Assembly (NCBI GenBank): GCA_000433335.1
Contig: HF996738.1
Location: 1-12,073 of the forward strand
Source: Clostridium sp. CAG:1219
GTDB taxonomy: Bacteria > Bacillota > Clostridia > TANB77 > CAG-465
DNA: 12,073 nt
Reading direction: 5' to 3'
Shown one piece after another: positions 1 through 6,173 of the stretch. Under the pieces are notes generated by a model, which had not been told where the DNA came from, did no database searches, and saw nothing but the letters and a program-made list of their open reading frames with translations. The translations under genes were made by a program, and so were the position numbers. The first letter of the stretch is position 1; each line of letters opens with the position of its first letter.

Positions 1-865
1 CGAGAAATTTTTTAAATTCTAACCTTTTAAATATTTCATATGTTGCCTCTTTATTTATATCAGAGGCCATACATTTTTCATAATCAAGATTTATATTTGC
101 ATCTAAAATTATAGTAGCAAGAGTTTTACTCATATAGGCACTGTCTTTACCAATGCTTAGCTTTTCTTTCACCTTAGGAGTTACATCTAGTTTATCCTCA
201 TCAAGTAATTTATATATGTTATCTATATTGTCATATTTTTGTATAAGCTGATATGCTGTCTTCTCTCCTACTCCCTTTACTCCAGGAATATTATCAGAAG
301 AATCTCCCATTAATGCTTTTACTTCTATTACTTGTATAGGAGATATCCCATAATTTTCCATAAGAAGTGCATTATTATATATGCTATATTCTGTTTTTCC
401 CATACCACTTTTAGGCAAAATTACAGATGTAGATTTTGATATAAGTTGGAAAGAATCCCTATCGCCAGTAAGTATATATGTAAATATACCATTTTTTGTA
501 TTAATAGCAGAAACTGTTCCAAGTAAATCATCGGCTTCGAACCCTTCAAGTTCAAGTACGGGAATATTAAGCGCTGACAAAACTTCTTTCATCACAGGAA
601 GCTGTTCTCTAAGTTCATCTGGCATTCCTTTTCTTGTTCCTTTATAGTCTTCATACATTTTATGTCTAAATGTAGGGGCTGAAAGATCAAAACATACTGC
701 TACATAATCTGATTTTATTTTTTCCTGTATCATCCAAAATATATTTAAGAATCCATATATTGCGTTTGTGTGTATTCCTGCAATTTTTGATGTCATTCTT
801 GCATTGACCCCATAAAATGCTCTATTTAAAATACTATTACCATCTATAATTAAAAAACTCTTCAT
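1..865 (-). CDS. polA: DNA polymerase I, N-terminal 5'-nuclease part (cut by window edge)
   Basis: The visible 288 codons encode a complete-looking 5'-3' exonuclease (FEN-type) domain, which in PolA removes RNA primers and flaps during lagging-strand maturation and repair. Acidic metal-binding residues lie where the family has them: D8 in IIDGNS, D60 before the TFRHKMYEDYKGTRKGMP block (65-82), E110/D112/D113 in EGFEADDLLGT, D135/D137 in LTGDRDSFQL, and D188/D191 in GDSSDNIPGVKGVGEKTA (187-204), whose end is the helix-hairpin-helix. The start ATG (863-865) has an AGGAGA ribosome binding site at 871-876 and a good promoter upstream. No stop occurs before base 1, so the polymerase half lies outside. 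A stand-alone 5'-nuclease is possible but less likely, since the frame is still open at 288 residues. Confidence 0.93.
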   Translation of the reverse strand, partial: MKSFLIIDGNSILNRAFYGVNARMTSKIAGIHTNAIYGFLNIFWMIQEKIKSDYVAVCFDLSAPTFRHKMYEDYKGTRKGMPDELREQLPVMKEVLSALNIPVLELEGFEADDLLGTVSAINTKNGIFTYILTGDRDSFQLISKSTSVILPKSGMGKTEYSIYNNALLMENYGISPIQVIEVKALMGDSSDNIPGVKGVGEKTAYQLIQKYDNIDNIYKLLDEDKLDVTPKVKEKLSIGKDSAYMSKTLATIILDANINLDYEKCMASDINKEATYEIFKRLEFKKFL

Positions 866-892
866 TAAAATCTCCTCTAAAATACATATTGT

Positions 893-921
893 ATTTTATC
901 ATATAAACATTTATATATCAA
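893..921 (-). promoter_or_regulatory. Promoter of polA (sigma-A type)
   Basis: On the minus strand TTGATA (916-921) is followed by a 17-base spacer and TAAAAT (893-898), close to the sigma-A consensus. The predicted transcript would start about 20 bases before the polA start codon's ribosome binding site. The -35 box is only 4 bases from the terminator hairpin of the upstream gene, so polA appears insulated from it. Confidence 0.75.
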
Positions 922-956
922 ATAAAAATGAGATGAATTAAAAATTCATCTCATTT
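921..956 (-). terminator. Terminator of the two-TM gene (copy T1 of a repeated terminator)
   Basis: A perfect 14-bp stem, AAATGAGATGAATT (926-939) against AATTCATCTCATTT (943-956), closes a 3-base loop. On the minus strand it is followed by TTATTT, giving an intrinsic terminator 11 bases after the stop codon at 968-970. Its stem shares the core AAATGAGATGA with the terminator at 1627-1659. Confidence 0.85.
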
Positions 957-967
957 ATGTTGTGATA

Positions 968-1462
968 TTAGTAATTTTTTATTTTCTTGTATACTGCTAT
1001 TATTATAATGGCAAGATCCCAAATAAAAATAACTGAAAAACGTCTAATTATAAGAAATGAAGTGTTTTTATGACTGCAGTTTACGTTAGTGGGTTTTAAT
1101 TCCACATCTTTAATATCGTACTTAGGATGGATATCAAGTTCTTTTATTATATTAGCTGTTCCTACATTTCCTGACATTTGAACACTTATAGGTTTTCTTG
1201 TTATTTCTTCAGAGCTTTTAAAGTCCACAATGACAACATTTGCCATAATTTCAGCTATGGTACCACTTGAATCAATTAGAGTAAGTGTTCCAAATTTTGG
1301 ATCGTAAGTTGCTTTAATAGTACATTTATCACTTAATAAAATATTTATTGACATAGATATAGCAATCAATGAAGTCAGTAGTATAACTAAAGAGACTATA
1401 AAAGGTACTACTGTTGCTTTATTATTAAAGATGGACTTTAAAGCCTTAGAAATATTTTCCAT
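968..1462 (-). CDS. Unrecognised membrane protein with two transmembrane segments
   Basis: I do not recognise the family of this 164-residue protein. A short basic N-terminus precedes a long hydrophobic helix (about residues 18-43). A polar, strand-rich middle of about 95 residues (44-139) has two scattered cysteines (in DKCTI and VNCSH). A second hydrophobic helix (about 143-158) ends in a basic tail, YKKIKNY. The positive-inside rule puts both ends in the cytoplasm and the middle domain outside. No catalytic motif is visible. The start is supported by GTGAGGAG at 1471-1478. The gene is a single transcription unit with its own promoter (1544-1572) and terminator (926-956), both similar in sequence to those of the neighbouring ADP-ribosylglycohydrolase gene, so co-regulation with that gene is likely. 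It could belong to a small lineage-restricted family; function unknown. Confidence 0.75.
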   Translation of the reverse strand: MENISKALKSIFNNKATVVPFIVSLVILLTSLIAISMSINILLSDKCTIKATYDPKFGTLTLIDSSGTIAEIMANVVIVDFKSSEEITRKPISVQMSGNVGTANIIKELDIHPKYDIKDVELKPTNVNCSHKNTSFLIIRRFSVIFIWDLAIIIIAVYKKIKNY

Positions 1463-1480
1463 ATTTTCTTCTCCTCACTA

Positions 1481-1570
1481 ATTTTAGTTTGCCTTTTATA
1501 TAAACTTGCAATTGCAAGATTGTTTTTTCTTAAATATGGTAAAATTATAACATAAAGATTTAGTTAAAAC
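1481..1570 (-). repeat. Promoter/leader repeat, copy 1
   Basis: This block aligns without gaps to 2476-2565 (offset 995): I count 72 of 90 identical bases. Identity is highest not in the promoter boxes but in the transcribed leader: 1493-1527 differs from 2488-2522 at one base only (1511 against 2506). It holds the promoter and palindrome of the two-TM gene. Confidence 0.85.
1505..1518. promoter_or_regulatory. 14-bp palindrome in leader, candidate operator (copy 1)
   Basis: CTTGCAATTGCAAG is a perfect 14-bp palindrome, about 20-33 bases downstream of the transcription start predicted from the -10 box at 1544-1549. It could be a repressor site acting as a roadblock, or, in RNA, a 5-bp CUUGC/GCAAG hairpin with a 4-base loop. 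A second copy at the same position in the neighbouring leader (2500-2513) supports a function. Confidence 0.6.
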
Positions 1571-1572
1571 AA
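1544..1572 (-). promoter_or_regulatory. Promoter of the two-TM gene (copy 1)
   Basis: On the minus strand TTGTTT (1567-1572), a 17-base spacer and TATAAT (1544-1549) preceded by TG (extended -10, TGTTATAAT). The leader to the start codon is about 75 nt and contains the palindrome at 1505-1518. Confidence 0.7.
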
Positions 1573-1620
1573 TATTATTCAAATTATTTGTGTTATATTT
1601 TAATTTAGTATTATTTATAT

Positions 1621-1659
1621 ATAACAAAAATGAGATGAATTTTTTGCTCATCTCATTTT
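1621..1659 (-). terminator. Terminator of the ADP-ribosylglycohydrolase gene (copy T2)
   Basis: A perfect 12-bp stem, AAAATGAGATGA (1627-1638) against TCATCTCATTTT (1648-1659), with a 9-base loop, followed on the minus strand by TTGTTAT. It begins 7 bases after the stop codon (1667-1669). The stem core is the same as in the terminator at 926-956. Confidence 0.82.
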
Positions 1660-1666
1660 GTATTAA

Positions 1667-2440
1667 TTACTTCAAGCGTTTATATGCTTTTTTTAATATT
1701 TCCTTGAATTCTTTTGGAAGTTTTTTATCTACCTCTTTGATATATTCTTCATCTATGCCATACATTGCCTCTGCCATGCCTCCAACAATACATGCGTTAG
1801 TGTCAGTATCACCACCATATGATAATACTTTTTTTATTGCTTCGTCAAAACTATTTGTAGTAAATAGTGCATACAAACAATTATCAATTGTATCAGAACA
1901 AGTATAGTTAAATTCTTTTAGTTCCTTTTCACATAATACAATATTTAACTCTTTAATAATTTTATCTTTTGAATGACCTTTTCTGGCTAAAAAAATTATC
2001 TTTGCTACAAGGGTAGCACAATCAATAGCTTCTTTACAGTTATGTGAAGGTATAGTTGCTAGCCTACATTGTTTCTCTACTTCATCTAGTGTATCAAATA
2101 AGTAACCAACAGGTGCTATTCTCATCATAGCACCATTGCCACAACTTTGTGCCTCAGAAGTTCCATGCACCCATTTTAAAAAGTTAGGAGAAAAGGTTTT
2201 TTTAAAATATGGAATATTTAATTTGATAAAATCTTCATATTTTAGTCCATATTCTCTTAATTTTTCTCCGTAATCTTTATTATTAATTATAGCATCTAAT
2301 ATCGCAATAGTTAATATTGTATCATCACTAATAAATGAATATTTTGATATTAATTTATTGACCTTTATAGGGTTAATACTTTTTACTTGTTCATATTCAT
2401 AAATTGAACCTGCTAAATCTCCAATTATATTTCCATACAT
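1667..2440 (-). CDS. ADP-ribosylglycohydrolase family protein (DraG/ARH type)
   Basis: This 257-residue protein belongs to the ADP_ribosyl_GH family, di-metal enzymes that hydrolyse ADP-ribose from proteins or other acceptors. Family motifs are in order: GDLAGSIYE (7-15), SDDT (38-41, metal ligands), GNGAMMRIAPVG (101-112), SHN (132-134) and GGDTDTNACIVGG (209-221, with metal ligands D211/D213/T214). All expected ligands are present, so it is probably active. Length is normal for the short bacterial forms. I chose the start at 2438-2440: GGAGGGA at 2446-2452 precedes it and translation begins directly at the conserved MYGNIIGDLAG. The frame is open upstream to a TTG at 2512, but that lies in the leader palindrome and has no ribosome binding site. 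No ADP-ribosyltransferase is seen in the window, so its substrate is unknown. It may also receive read-through from hemW, which has no clear terminator. Confidence 0.9.
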   Translation of the reverse strand: MYGNIIGDLAGSIYEYEQVKSINPIKVNKLISKYSFISDDTILTIAILDAIINNKDYGEKLREYGLKYEDFIKLNIPYFKKTFSPNFLKWVHGTSEAQSCGNGAMMRIAPVGYLFDTLDEVEKQCRLATIPSHNCKEAIDCATLVAKIIFLARKGHSKDKIIKELNIVLCEKELKEFNYTCSDTIDNCLYALFTTNSFDEAIKKVLSYGGDTDTNACIVGGMAEAMYGIDEEYIKEVDKKLPKEFKEILKKAYKRLK

Positions 2441-2445
2441 ATAAG

Positions 2446-2452
2446 TCCCTCC
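2446..2452 (-). promoter_or_regulatory. Ribosome binding site that fixes the ADP-ribosylglycohydrolase start
   Basis: GGAGGGA lies 5 bases before the ATG at 2438-2440 and decides this start over the longer open frame beginning with TTG at 2512. Confidence 0.85.
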
Positions 2453-2475
2453 AAAACATCCAATTTTCTTTGTTA

Positions 2476-2565
2476 ATTTCAGTTTTGCTTTTATATAAAC
2501 TTGCAGTTGCAAGATTGTTTTTAGCTAAATACTAAAACATTGTAACATAAAAATATATTAAAATC
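2476..2565 (-). repeat. Promoter/leader repeat, copy 2
   Basis: Partner of 1481-1570 at a constant offset of 995 bases (72 of 90 identical). Its right end lies within 14 bases of the hemW stop codon, so the repeat fills the whole gap between hemW and the ADP-ribosylglycohydrolase leader. Confidence 0.85.
2500..2513. promoter_or_regulatory. Palindrome in leader, candidate operator (copy 2)
   Basis: CTTGCAGTTGCAAG matches the perfect palindrome at 1505-1518 except for one central base. It lies about 19-32 bases after the transcription start predicted from the -10 box at 2539-2544, the same position as copy 1. The 5-bp arms CTTGC/GCAAG are intact. Confidence 0.6.
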
Positions 2566-2567
2566 AA
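2539..2567 (-). promoter_or_regulatory. Promoter of the ADP-ribosylglycohydrolase gene (copy 2)
   Basis: On the minus strand TTGATT (2562-2567), a 17-base spacer and TACAAT (2539-2544) with an extended TG (TGTTACAAT). Box positions correspond exactly to copy 1 at offset 995. The predicted leader is about 90 nt. Confidence 0.68.
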
Positions 2568-2578
2568 TTTTTTGTACA

Positions 2579-3736
2579 TTATATAAACTTTTCAAATACT
2601 ACATTTGCAACTTCAGCTCCCCTATTTGTAAGTACAATATTTTGATTGTTATTTTTATATTCTAATAATCCTAAGGCTATTAATTCATCTATTTCTGTTT
2701 TAAATAGAGAATCAATTTTTTTACCATATCTTTTATAAAATTTGTCTATATCTACACCAGAAGATAATCTTAGATTTAACATAATGTATTCTTTCATAAG
2801 GTCTAACATATCCATTTGTACTTTTTCTTTTATATGTTCTTTATTATTTTGGATGCTTTTTATGTATTCATCTATACCACTTATATTTGAATATCTAGTT
2901 CCGTTAATAAAGCTAGAAGCATTTGCACCAAATCCCAAATATATATCTTGTTTCCAATACACTAGATTATGTTTTGATTCATAACCAAGAAGCGAATAAT
3001 TTGAAATTTCATATTTGTGGAATCCACTTTCTTCAAGTTTAGAATTTATGTATTTCCTCATTTTGTATTCAGTATCCTCATCACATAGTGATACATACCC
3101 CTCTTTTATTAAAAAATCTAATTTTGTTCCTTCATGTATTTCTAGATTATATACAGATATATGTTTTATATTATATTTATCCTTTAAAGAGATAGTAATA
3201 TCTATTTCTTTTTTTAACATATCATAAGACATATTTGGCAGCGGATATATCAAATCACAAGAGATATTTTCAAAACCTACATCATTTAAAATATTTAAGG
3301 CATTAATAAAATCAGAATAGGTATGTTTTCTTCCAATTGTTTTTAATACATCATCATATACACTTTGGAGTCCGATACTTATTCTGTTAATTCCGATTTC
3401 CTTATATTCTTTGGCTTTTTTATAGCTAAGTGTACATGGATTTACTTCAAGTGTTATTTCTTCTATTTTATTTTTGCAAGTAAGCATATAAATTGTATCT
3501 AAAATTTGTTTTATATAATCCTCATTTATAAAGCTTGGAGTACCACCGCCAATATAAATTGTCTTAACATTTTTAGAACTTATCAAATCAGCACTTGATA
3601 ATATTTCATTACATAATGCATCAACATACATTTTTATTTTTTCTTCACTTATATTTTGATAAGATACAAAATCACAGTAATAACATTTTGAAAGACAAAA
3701 TGGTATATGAATATAAATAGATAAATTCTCTTCCAT
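2579..3736 (-). CDS. hemW: HemW-type radical SAM heme chaperone (HemN-like)
   Basis: The 385-residue protein is a radical SAM enzyme of the coproporphyrinogen III oxidase-like family, HemW branch, which binds heme and is thought to deliver it to respiratory proteins. The iron-sulphur motif is C14-x3-C18-x2-C21 (FCLSKCYYCDF) and is followed by F23, not by the fourth cysteine typical of HemN; this and the HNLVYW motif (256-261) mark HemW. GGGTPS at 63-68 is the SAM-binding motif. The C-terminal 70 residues form the HemN_C winged-helix region. Length is normal. The start has TAAGGAGA at 3743-3750. In many Clostridia hemW directly follows lepA; here it is some 6 kb away from lepA and divergent from dapA. 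No hairpin terminator is visible after its stop codon. Confidence 0.92.
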   Translation of the reverse strand: MEENLSIYIHIPFCLSKCYYCDFVSYQNISEEKIKMYVDALCNEILSSADLISSKNVKTIYIGGGTPSFINEDYIKQILDTIYMLTCKNKIEEITLEVNPCTLSYKKAKEYKEIGINRISIGLQSVYDDVLKTIGRKHTYSDFINALNILNDVGFENISCDLIYPLPNMSYDMLKKEIDITISLKDKYNIKHISVYNLEIHEGTKLDFLIKEGYVSLCDEDTEYKMRKYINSKLEESGFHKYEISNYSLLGYESKHNLVYWKQDIYLGFGANASSFINGTRYSNISGIDEYIKSIQNNKEHIKEKVQMDMLDLMKEYIMLNLRLSSGVDIDKFYKRYGKKIDSLFKTEIDELIALGLLEYKNNNQNIVLTNRGAEVANVVFEKFI

Positions 3737-3742
3737 ATAATT

Positions 3743-3770
3743 TCTCCTTAAACTAGTTGGTATTATATCA
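3743..3770 (-). promoter_or_regulatory. hemW start region: extended -10 promoter and RBS
   Basis: On the minus strand TGATATAAT gives an extended -10 (TATAAT at 3762-3767, TG at 3769-3770), followed by the ribosome binding site TAAGGAGA at 3743-3750. No convincing -35 box is seen at 17 bases. The 73-base gap between hemW and dapA must also hold the dapA promoter, which I cannot resolve with confidence; it is too short to hold a lysine riboswitch. Confidence 0.5.
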
Positions 3771-3809
3771 TAAAACTTGAATAAAATATACTAAATAAGG
3801 AGGAATTAT

Positions 3810-4682
3810 ATGATTTTTAAAGGATCAGGCGTTGCTCTTATAACGCCATTTAATGATGATTTATCAGTCAATTTTAAAAAACTTGAAGAATTATTAAATT
3901 TTCATATTGAAAATAAAACAGATGCTATAATTATTCTTGGTACCACGGGTGAATCTGCTACACTTACAGACGAGGAAAAATATAAAATTATAGATTTTTC
4001 TATAGAAGTTACTAAGGGAAAAATACCATTAATTGTTGGTACTGGTTCAAACGATACAAATCATGCTATAAAACTATCAAGCTATGCTGCTTCAAGAGGC
4101 GTAGATGGAGTATTAATCGTAACACCTTATTATAATAAAGCCTCTCAAGAGGGGTTGTATCTCCATTATGAAAAAATAGCAAAAAGTATTCCTAATACTC
4201 CAATAATTTTGTATAATGTACCTTCTCGTACAGGAGTAGATATTAGTATAGAAACCATAAAAAAACTAGCTACTATTAACAACATTGTGGGAATTAAGGA
4301 AGCAAGCACTGATATATCAAAAATTGCTAAACTTCAAAGCTTTCAAATAGAAAACTTCGCGCTGTATTCTGGCAATGATGATTTAACATTGCCTCTTTTA
4401 TCACTAGGAGCTAGCGGAGTAATATCAGTATTTGCAAATGTAAAGCCAAAAGCCATGCATGAGATATGCAATCTGTATTTTAATGGAAATATTATTGAGT
4501 CAAAAAATGTCTTCTTCGAAAATTTAGAACTTATGCAAGGATTGTTTTTAGATGTAAATCCTATTCCGGTTAAAGAGGCACTAAACTATTTAGGATATAA
4601 TGTCGGAGGACTAAGATTACCACTTTGCAATATGGGCAAAAATAAAAAGGAAAACTTAATTAAAAAAATTGAAAATAGCTAG
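3810..4682 (+). CDS. dapA: 4-hydroxy-tetrahydrodipicolinate synthase
   Basis: This 290-residue cytoplasmic TIM-barrel enzyme condenses pyruvate with aspartate semialdehyde, the first step specific to the diaminopimelate/lysine pathway. Visible family features are GSGVALITPF (5-14), GTTGESATLT (44-53, with T46), TPYYNKASQEGLY (105-117, with Y108), YNVPSRTG (135-142, Y135 and R140 of the active site) and IVGIKEAS, where K163 is the Schiff-base lysine. Length is normal and no key residue is missing. A strong AAGGAGG precedes the start by about 6 bases. It is transcribed alone, divergent from hemW, and ends in a hairpin shared with the convergent DUF4363 gene. dapF of the same pathway lies at the right end of the window on the other strand. 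The NAL/DapA superfamily has other members, but the motif set and length favour DapA. Confidence 0.93.
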   Translation: MIFKGSGVALITPFNDDLSVNFKKLEELLNFHIENKTDAIIILGTTGESATLTDEEKYKIIDFSIEVTKGKIPLIVGTGSNDTNHAIKLSSYAASRGVDGVLIVTPYYNKASQEGLYLHYEKIAKSIPNTPIILYNVPSRTGVDISIETIKKLATINNIVGIKEASTDISKIAKLQSFQIENFALYSGNDDLTLPLLSLGASGVISVFANVKPKAMHEICNLYFNGNIIESKNVFFENLELMQGLFLDVNPIPVKEALNYLGYNVGGLRLPLCNMGKNKKENLIKKIENS

Positions 4683-4702
4683 ACATGAAATCTAGCTATT
4701 TT
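4672..4702. terminator. Bidirectional terminator between dapA and the DUF4363 gene
   Basis: A perfect 12-bp stem, AAAATAGCTAGA (4672-4683) with TCTAGCTATTTT (4691-4702), closes a 7-base loop. It supplies a T-run in both directions. The dapA stop (TAG, 4680-4682) and the DUF4363 stop (4701-4703) both fall in or at the stem. Confidence 0.85.
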
Positions 4703-5081
4703 AAAATATATTTCCTATATGAATTTGTTGTTTCTCTACTATATGATTTATTTTTCTCTGTATTTCACATACAGATGTATAGGCCTCTTCTTCATCCTCT
4801 TTATCTAAATAAACATTATATTCTAGCATACTTTTATCCATATCTTCTATCTCATCATGATCAACATATATTGACCATACTTTTTTTAGATTATTCCACG
4901 TTGAATTTAGTGCTTCATAATGATCTTTGGCTAGATTATAATTTTCAGTTTCTAGGGCTTGTTTTGAGTAACTTACATCTGTTAAAAGATATCTTGATGT
5001 TCTTTCTAGATAGCAAATTTCAAAGATTCCGCCAAAAACAACTAATGCTATAGCAATTATTAATATTAACCATTGTTTCAT
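4701..5081 (-). CDS. DUF4363 family membrane-anchored protein
   Basis: The protein has 126 residues: an N-terminal hydrophobic helix (about 4-21) anchors it, and the rest is an acidic, mainly helical domain, presumably outside the membrane, with tryptophan-containing helices (STWNNLKKVWSIYVDH) and an acidic stretch (LDKEDEEEAY). This matches DUF4363, a family of unknown function commonly paired with DUF421 proteins in Clostridia, as here. Its start overlaps the DUF421 stop by one base (TAATG) and its ribosome binding site GAGGTGA (5089-5095) lies inside the upstream gene, so translation is coupled. It likely works with the DUF421 protein at the membrane. Confidence 0.8.
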   Translation of the reverse strand: MKQWLILIIAIALVVFGGIFEICYLERTSRYLLTDVSYSKQALETENYNLAKDHYEALNSTWNNLKKVWSIYVDHDEIEDMDKSMLEYNVYLDKEDEEEAYTSVCEIQRKINHIVEKQQIHIGNIF

Positions 5082-5722
5082 TATTTCTTCACCTCGCCTT
5101 TCAGCTGGAAGATAAAATCATTATTCTCATCGATAGTACCTATTAAAATATCATTTACATCTACATTATTATCCTTTAAGATTCTATTTAAATCATCTTC
5201 ACTCATTCCTAAGAAATTTAAATGAACCTTTGAAATACTACCATCTTCGATTACATTAAGAGGCATTCTATCCATACCATCTGAAAATTTTATAACACTT
5301 AAATTACCGTTTGTTTCAACAATTCCATATTTTACATCCTGTATTTTAAATACATTTCTATCCCTTAAAAGTGTCATGATATCTGCTAGTGTGTATTGGT
5401 GTTTTTTAAATTCTTCTTCTACAATCTTTCCATCTCTAATTATAACCGACATAGTACCGCAAACTACATCTTCAATTTTATTTGAAGAATGTGTAATAAG
5501 TGAAAAAAGAATATACATTATAAGAAGTGCTATTATTGGAACTATTCCATCAAATATTGAAATACCTCTAGATGACATTGGGGCAGATGACAAGTCAGCA
5601 ATTACAACAATTATTGCAAGTTCAAATGGTTGAACTTTAGACAACTCTTTTTTTCCCATTAATCTAATTACAATAAAAACTATAGCATACAAGATTAAAG
5701 CTCTAAATAAAACTATAAACAT
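5081..5722 (-). CDS. DUF421 (YetF-like) membrane protein
   Basis: The 213-residue product has three N-terminal hydrophobic helices (about 3-21, 33-46, 57-77), with the conserved RLMGKKELSKVQPFELAI loop between the first two. The cytoplasmic YetF domain follows (SVIIRDGKIVEEEFKKH, then LADIMTLLRDRNVFKIQDVKYG and IVETNGNLSVI). The function of the family is unsettled; some members are linked to spores or stress. I chose the start at 5720-5722 because AGGTGA at 5730-5735 is placed correctly before it and family members begin right at this hydrophobic helix. The open frame extends to an ATG at 5752, which has no good ribosome binding site. It forms an operon with the overlapping DUF4363 gene. The promoter is not resolved. 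Confidence 0.85.
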   Translation of the reverse strand: MFIVLFRALILYAIVFIVIRLMGKKELSKVQPFELAIIVVIADLSSAPMSSRGISIFDGIVPIIALLIMYILFSLITHSSNKIEDVVCGTMSVIIRDGKIVEEEFKKHQYTLADIMTLLRDRNVFKIQDVKYGIVETNGNLSVIKFSDGMDRMPLNVIEDGSISKVHLNFLGMSEDDLNRILKDNNVDVNDILIGTIDENNDFIFQLKGEVKK

Positions 5723-5729
5723 TTTTTGA

Positions 5730-5735
5730 TCACCT
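5730..5735 (-). promoter_or_regulatory. Ribosome binding site that fixes the DUF421 start
   Basis: AGGTGA lies 7 bases before the ATG at 5720-5722 and lies inside the longer open frame starting at 5752, favouring the shorter protein. Confidence 0.7.
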
Positions 5736-5803
5736 GAATTTATTTTTTGCATATTTTAGGTTTTATATACAGATAATATTTATAAATTATTTGGAGGAAT
5801 CAA

Positions 5804-6172
5804 ATGGAAGAAATGTTAAAATATAAAAAAGCAAGTGATACTTTAAGAATCACTCAACTTATTATTAGGTTTATATCATCATTATCGATTTTTGCAGTTA
5901 CCGTCTTTTTTACCCCAAATTTTCAAATAACATCATTTCCAATACTTATAATTTCAAGTATTGTTATTACATTACTTGACTATTTAATGTCAATTGTAAC
6001 TGGAATACATGATATTCCAATTGGAAGAGGTTTCGTTGGTTTTATATCTGCTACAATAATAATATATGTAACCCAATTTTTTGTCGATGGATATTACATA
6101 TCAATTATATCTAGCCTTATAGCGGCTGCAATGTATGGAATAATTGATTCATTATTACCAAATAAAGAATAA
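5804..6172 (+). CDS. Small four-helix membrane protein, phage-holin-like family
   Basis: This 122-residue protein has a short charged N-terminus and four hydrophobic helices (about 18-37, 44-64, 76-94, 98-116). A conserved-looking loop, HDIPIGRGFVGF (69-80), precedes helix 3, and FTPNF (36-40) follows helix 1. The layout resembles the small chromosomal Clostridia proteins usually labelled phage holin family protein, but nothing phage-like is nearby, so a lytic role is not implied. GGAGGA at 5793-5798 supports the start. It is divergent from the DUF421-DUF4363 pair (81 bases between start codons) and transcribed alone. Family assignment is from memory of similar proteins and is tentative; that it is an integral membrane protein is clear. 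Confidence 0.72.
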   Translation: MEEMLKYKKASDTLRITQLIIRFISSLSIFAVTVFFTPNFQITSFPILIISSIVITLLDYLMSIVTGIHDIPIGRGFVGFISATIIIYVTQFFVDGYYISIISSLIAAAMYGIIDSLLPNKE

Positions 6173-6173
6173 A

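Noticed and set aside
381..647. Plus-strand open frame opposite polA, and similar ones opposite hemW, lepA and the U32 gene
   Set aside because: These are shadows of long real genes: low-complexity, serine/isoleucine-rich products with no ribosome binding sites.
968..2440. Toxin-antitoxin or DarTG-like system formed by the two-TM gene and the ADP-ribosylglycohydrolase
   Set aside because: Neither protein looks like an ADP-ribosyltransferase, the genes are separate units each with its own terminator, and the two-TM protein has no toxin motif I can see. Only co-regulation is supported.
2441..2512. N-terminal extension of the ADP-ribosylglycohydrolase to a TTG start
   Set aside because: It would begin inside the leader palindrome, has no ribosome binding site, and the GGAGGGA before 2440 with the conserved MYGNIIGD start is far better.
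3737..3809. Lysine riboswitch or T-box upstream of dapA
   Set aside because: The gap to hemW is 73 bases, too short for either, and no leader hairpin precedes the dapA ribosome binding site.
4685..5053. Plus-strand open frame of 122 codons opposite the DUF4363 gene
   Set aside because: It starts in the dapA terminator loop, has no ribosome binding site, and lies antisense to a gene of a recognised family.
5804..6172. Prophage remnant indicated by the holin-like protein
   Set aside because: No endolysin, integrase, attachment site or other phage gene is nearby, and the surroundings are housekeeping genes.
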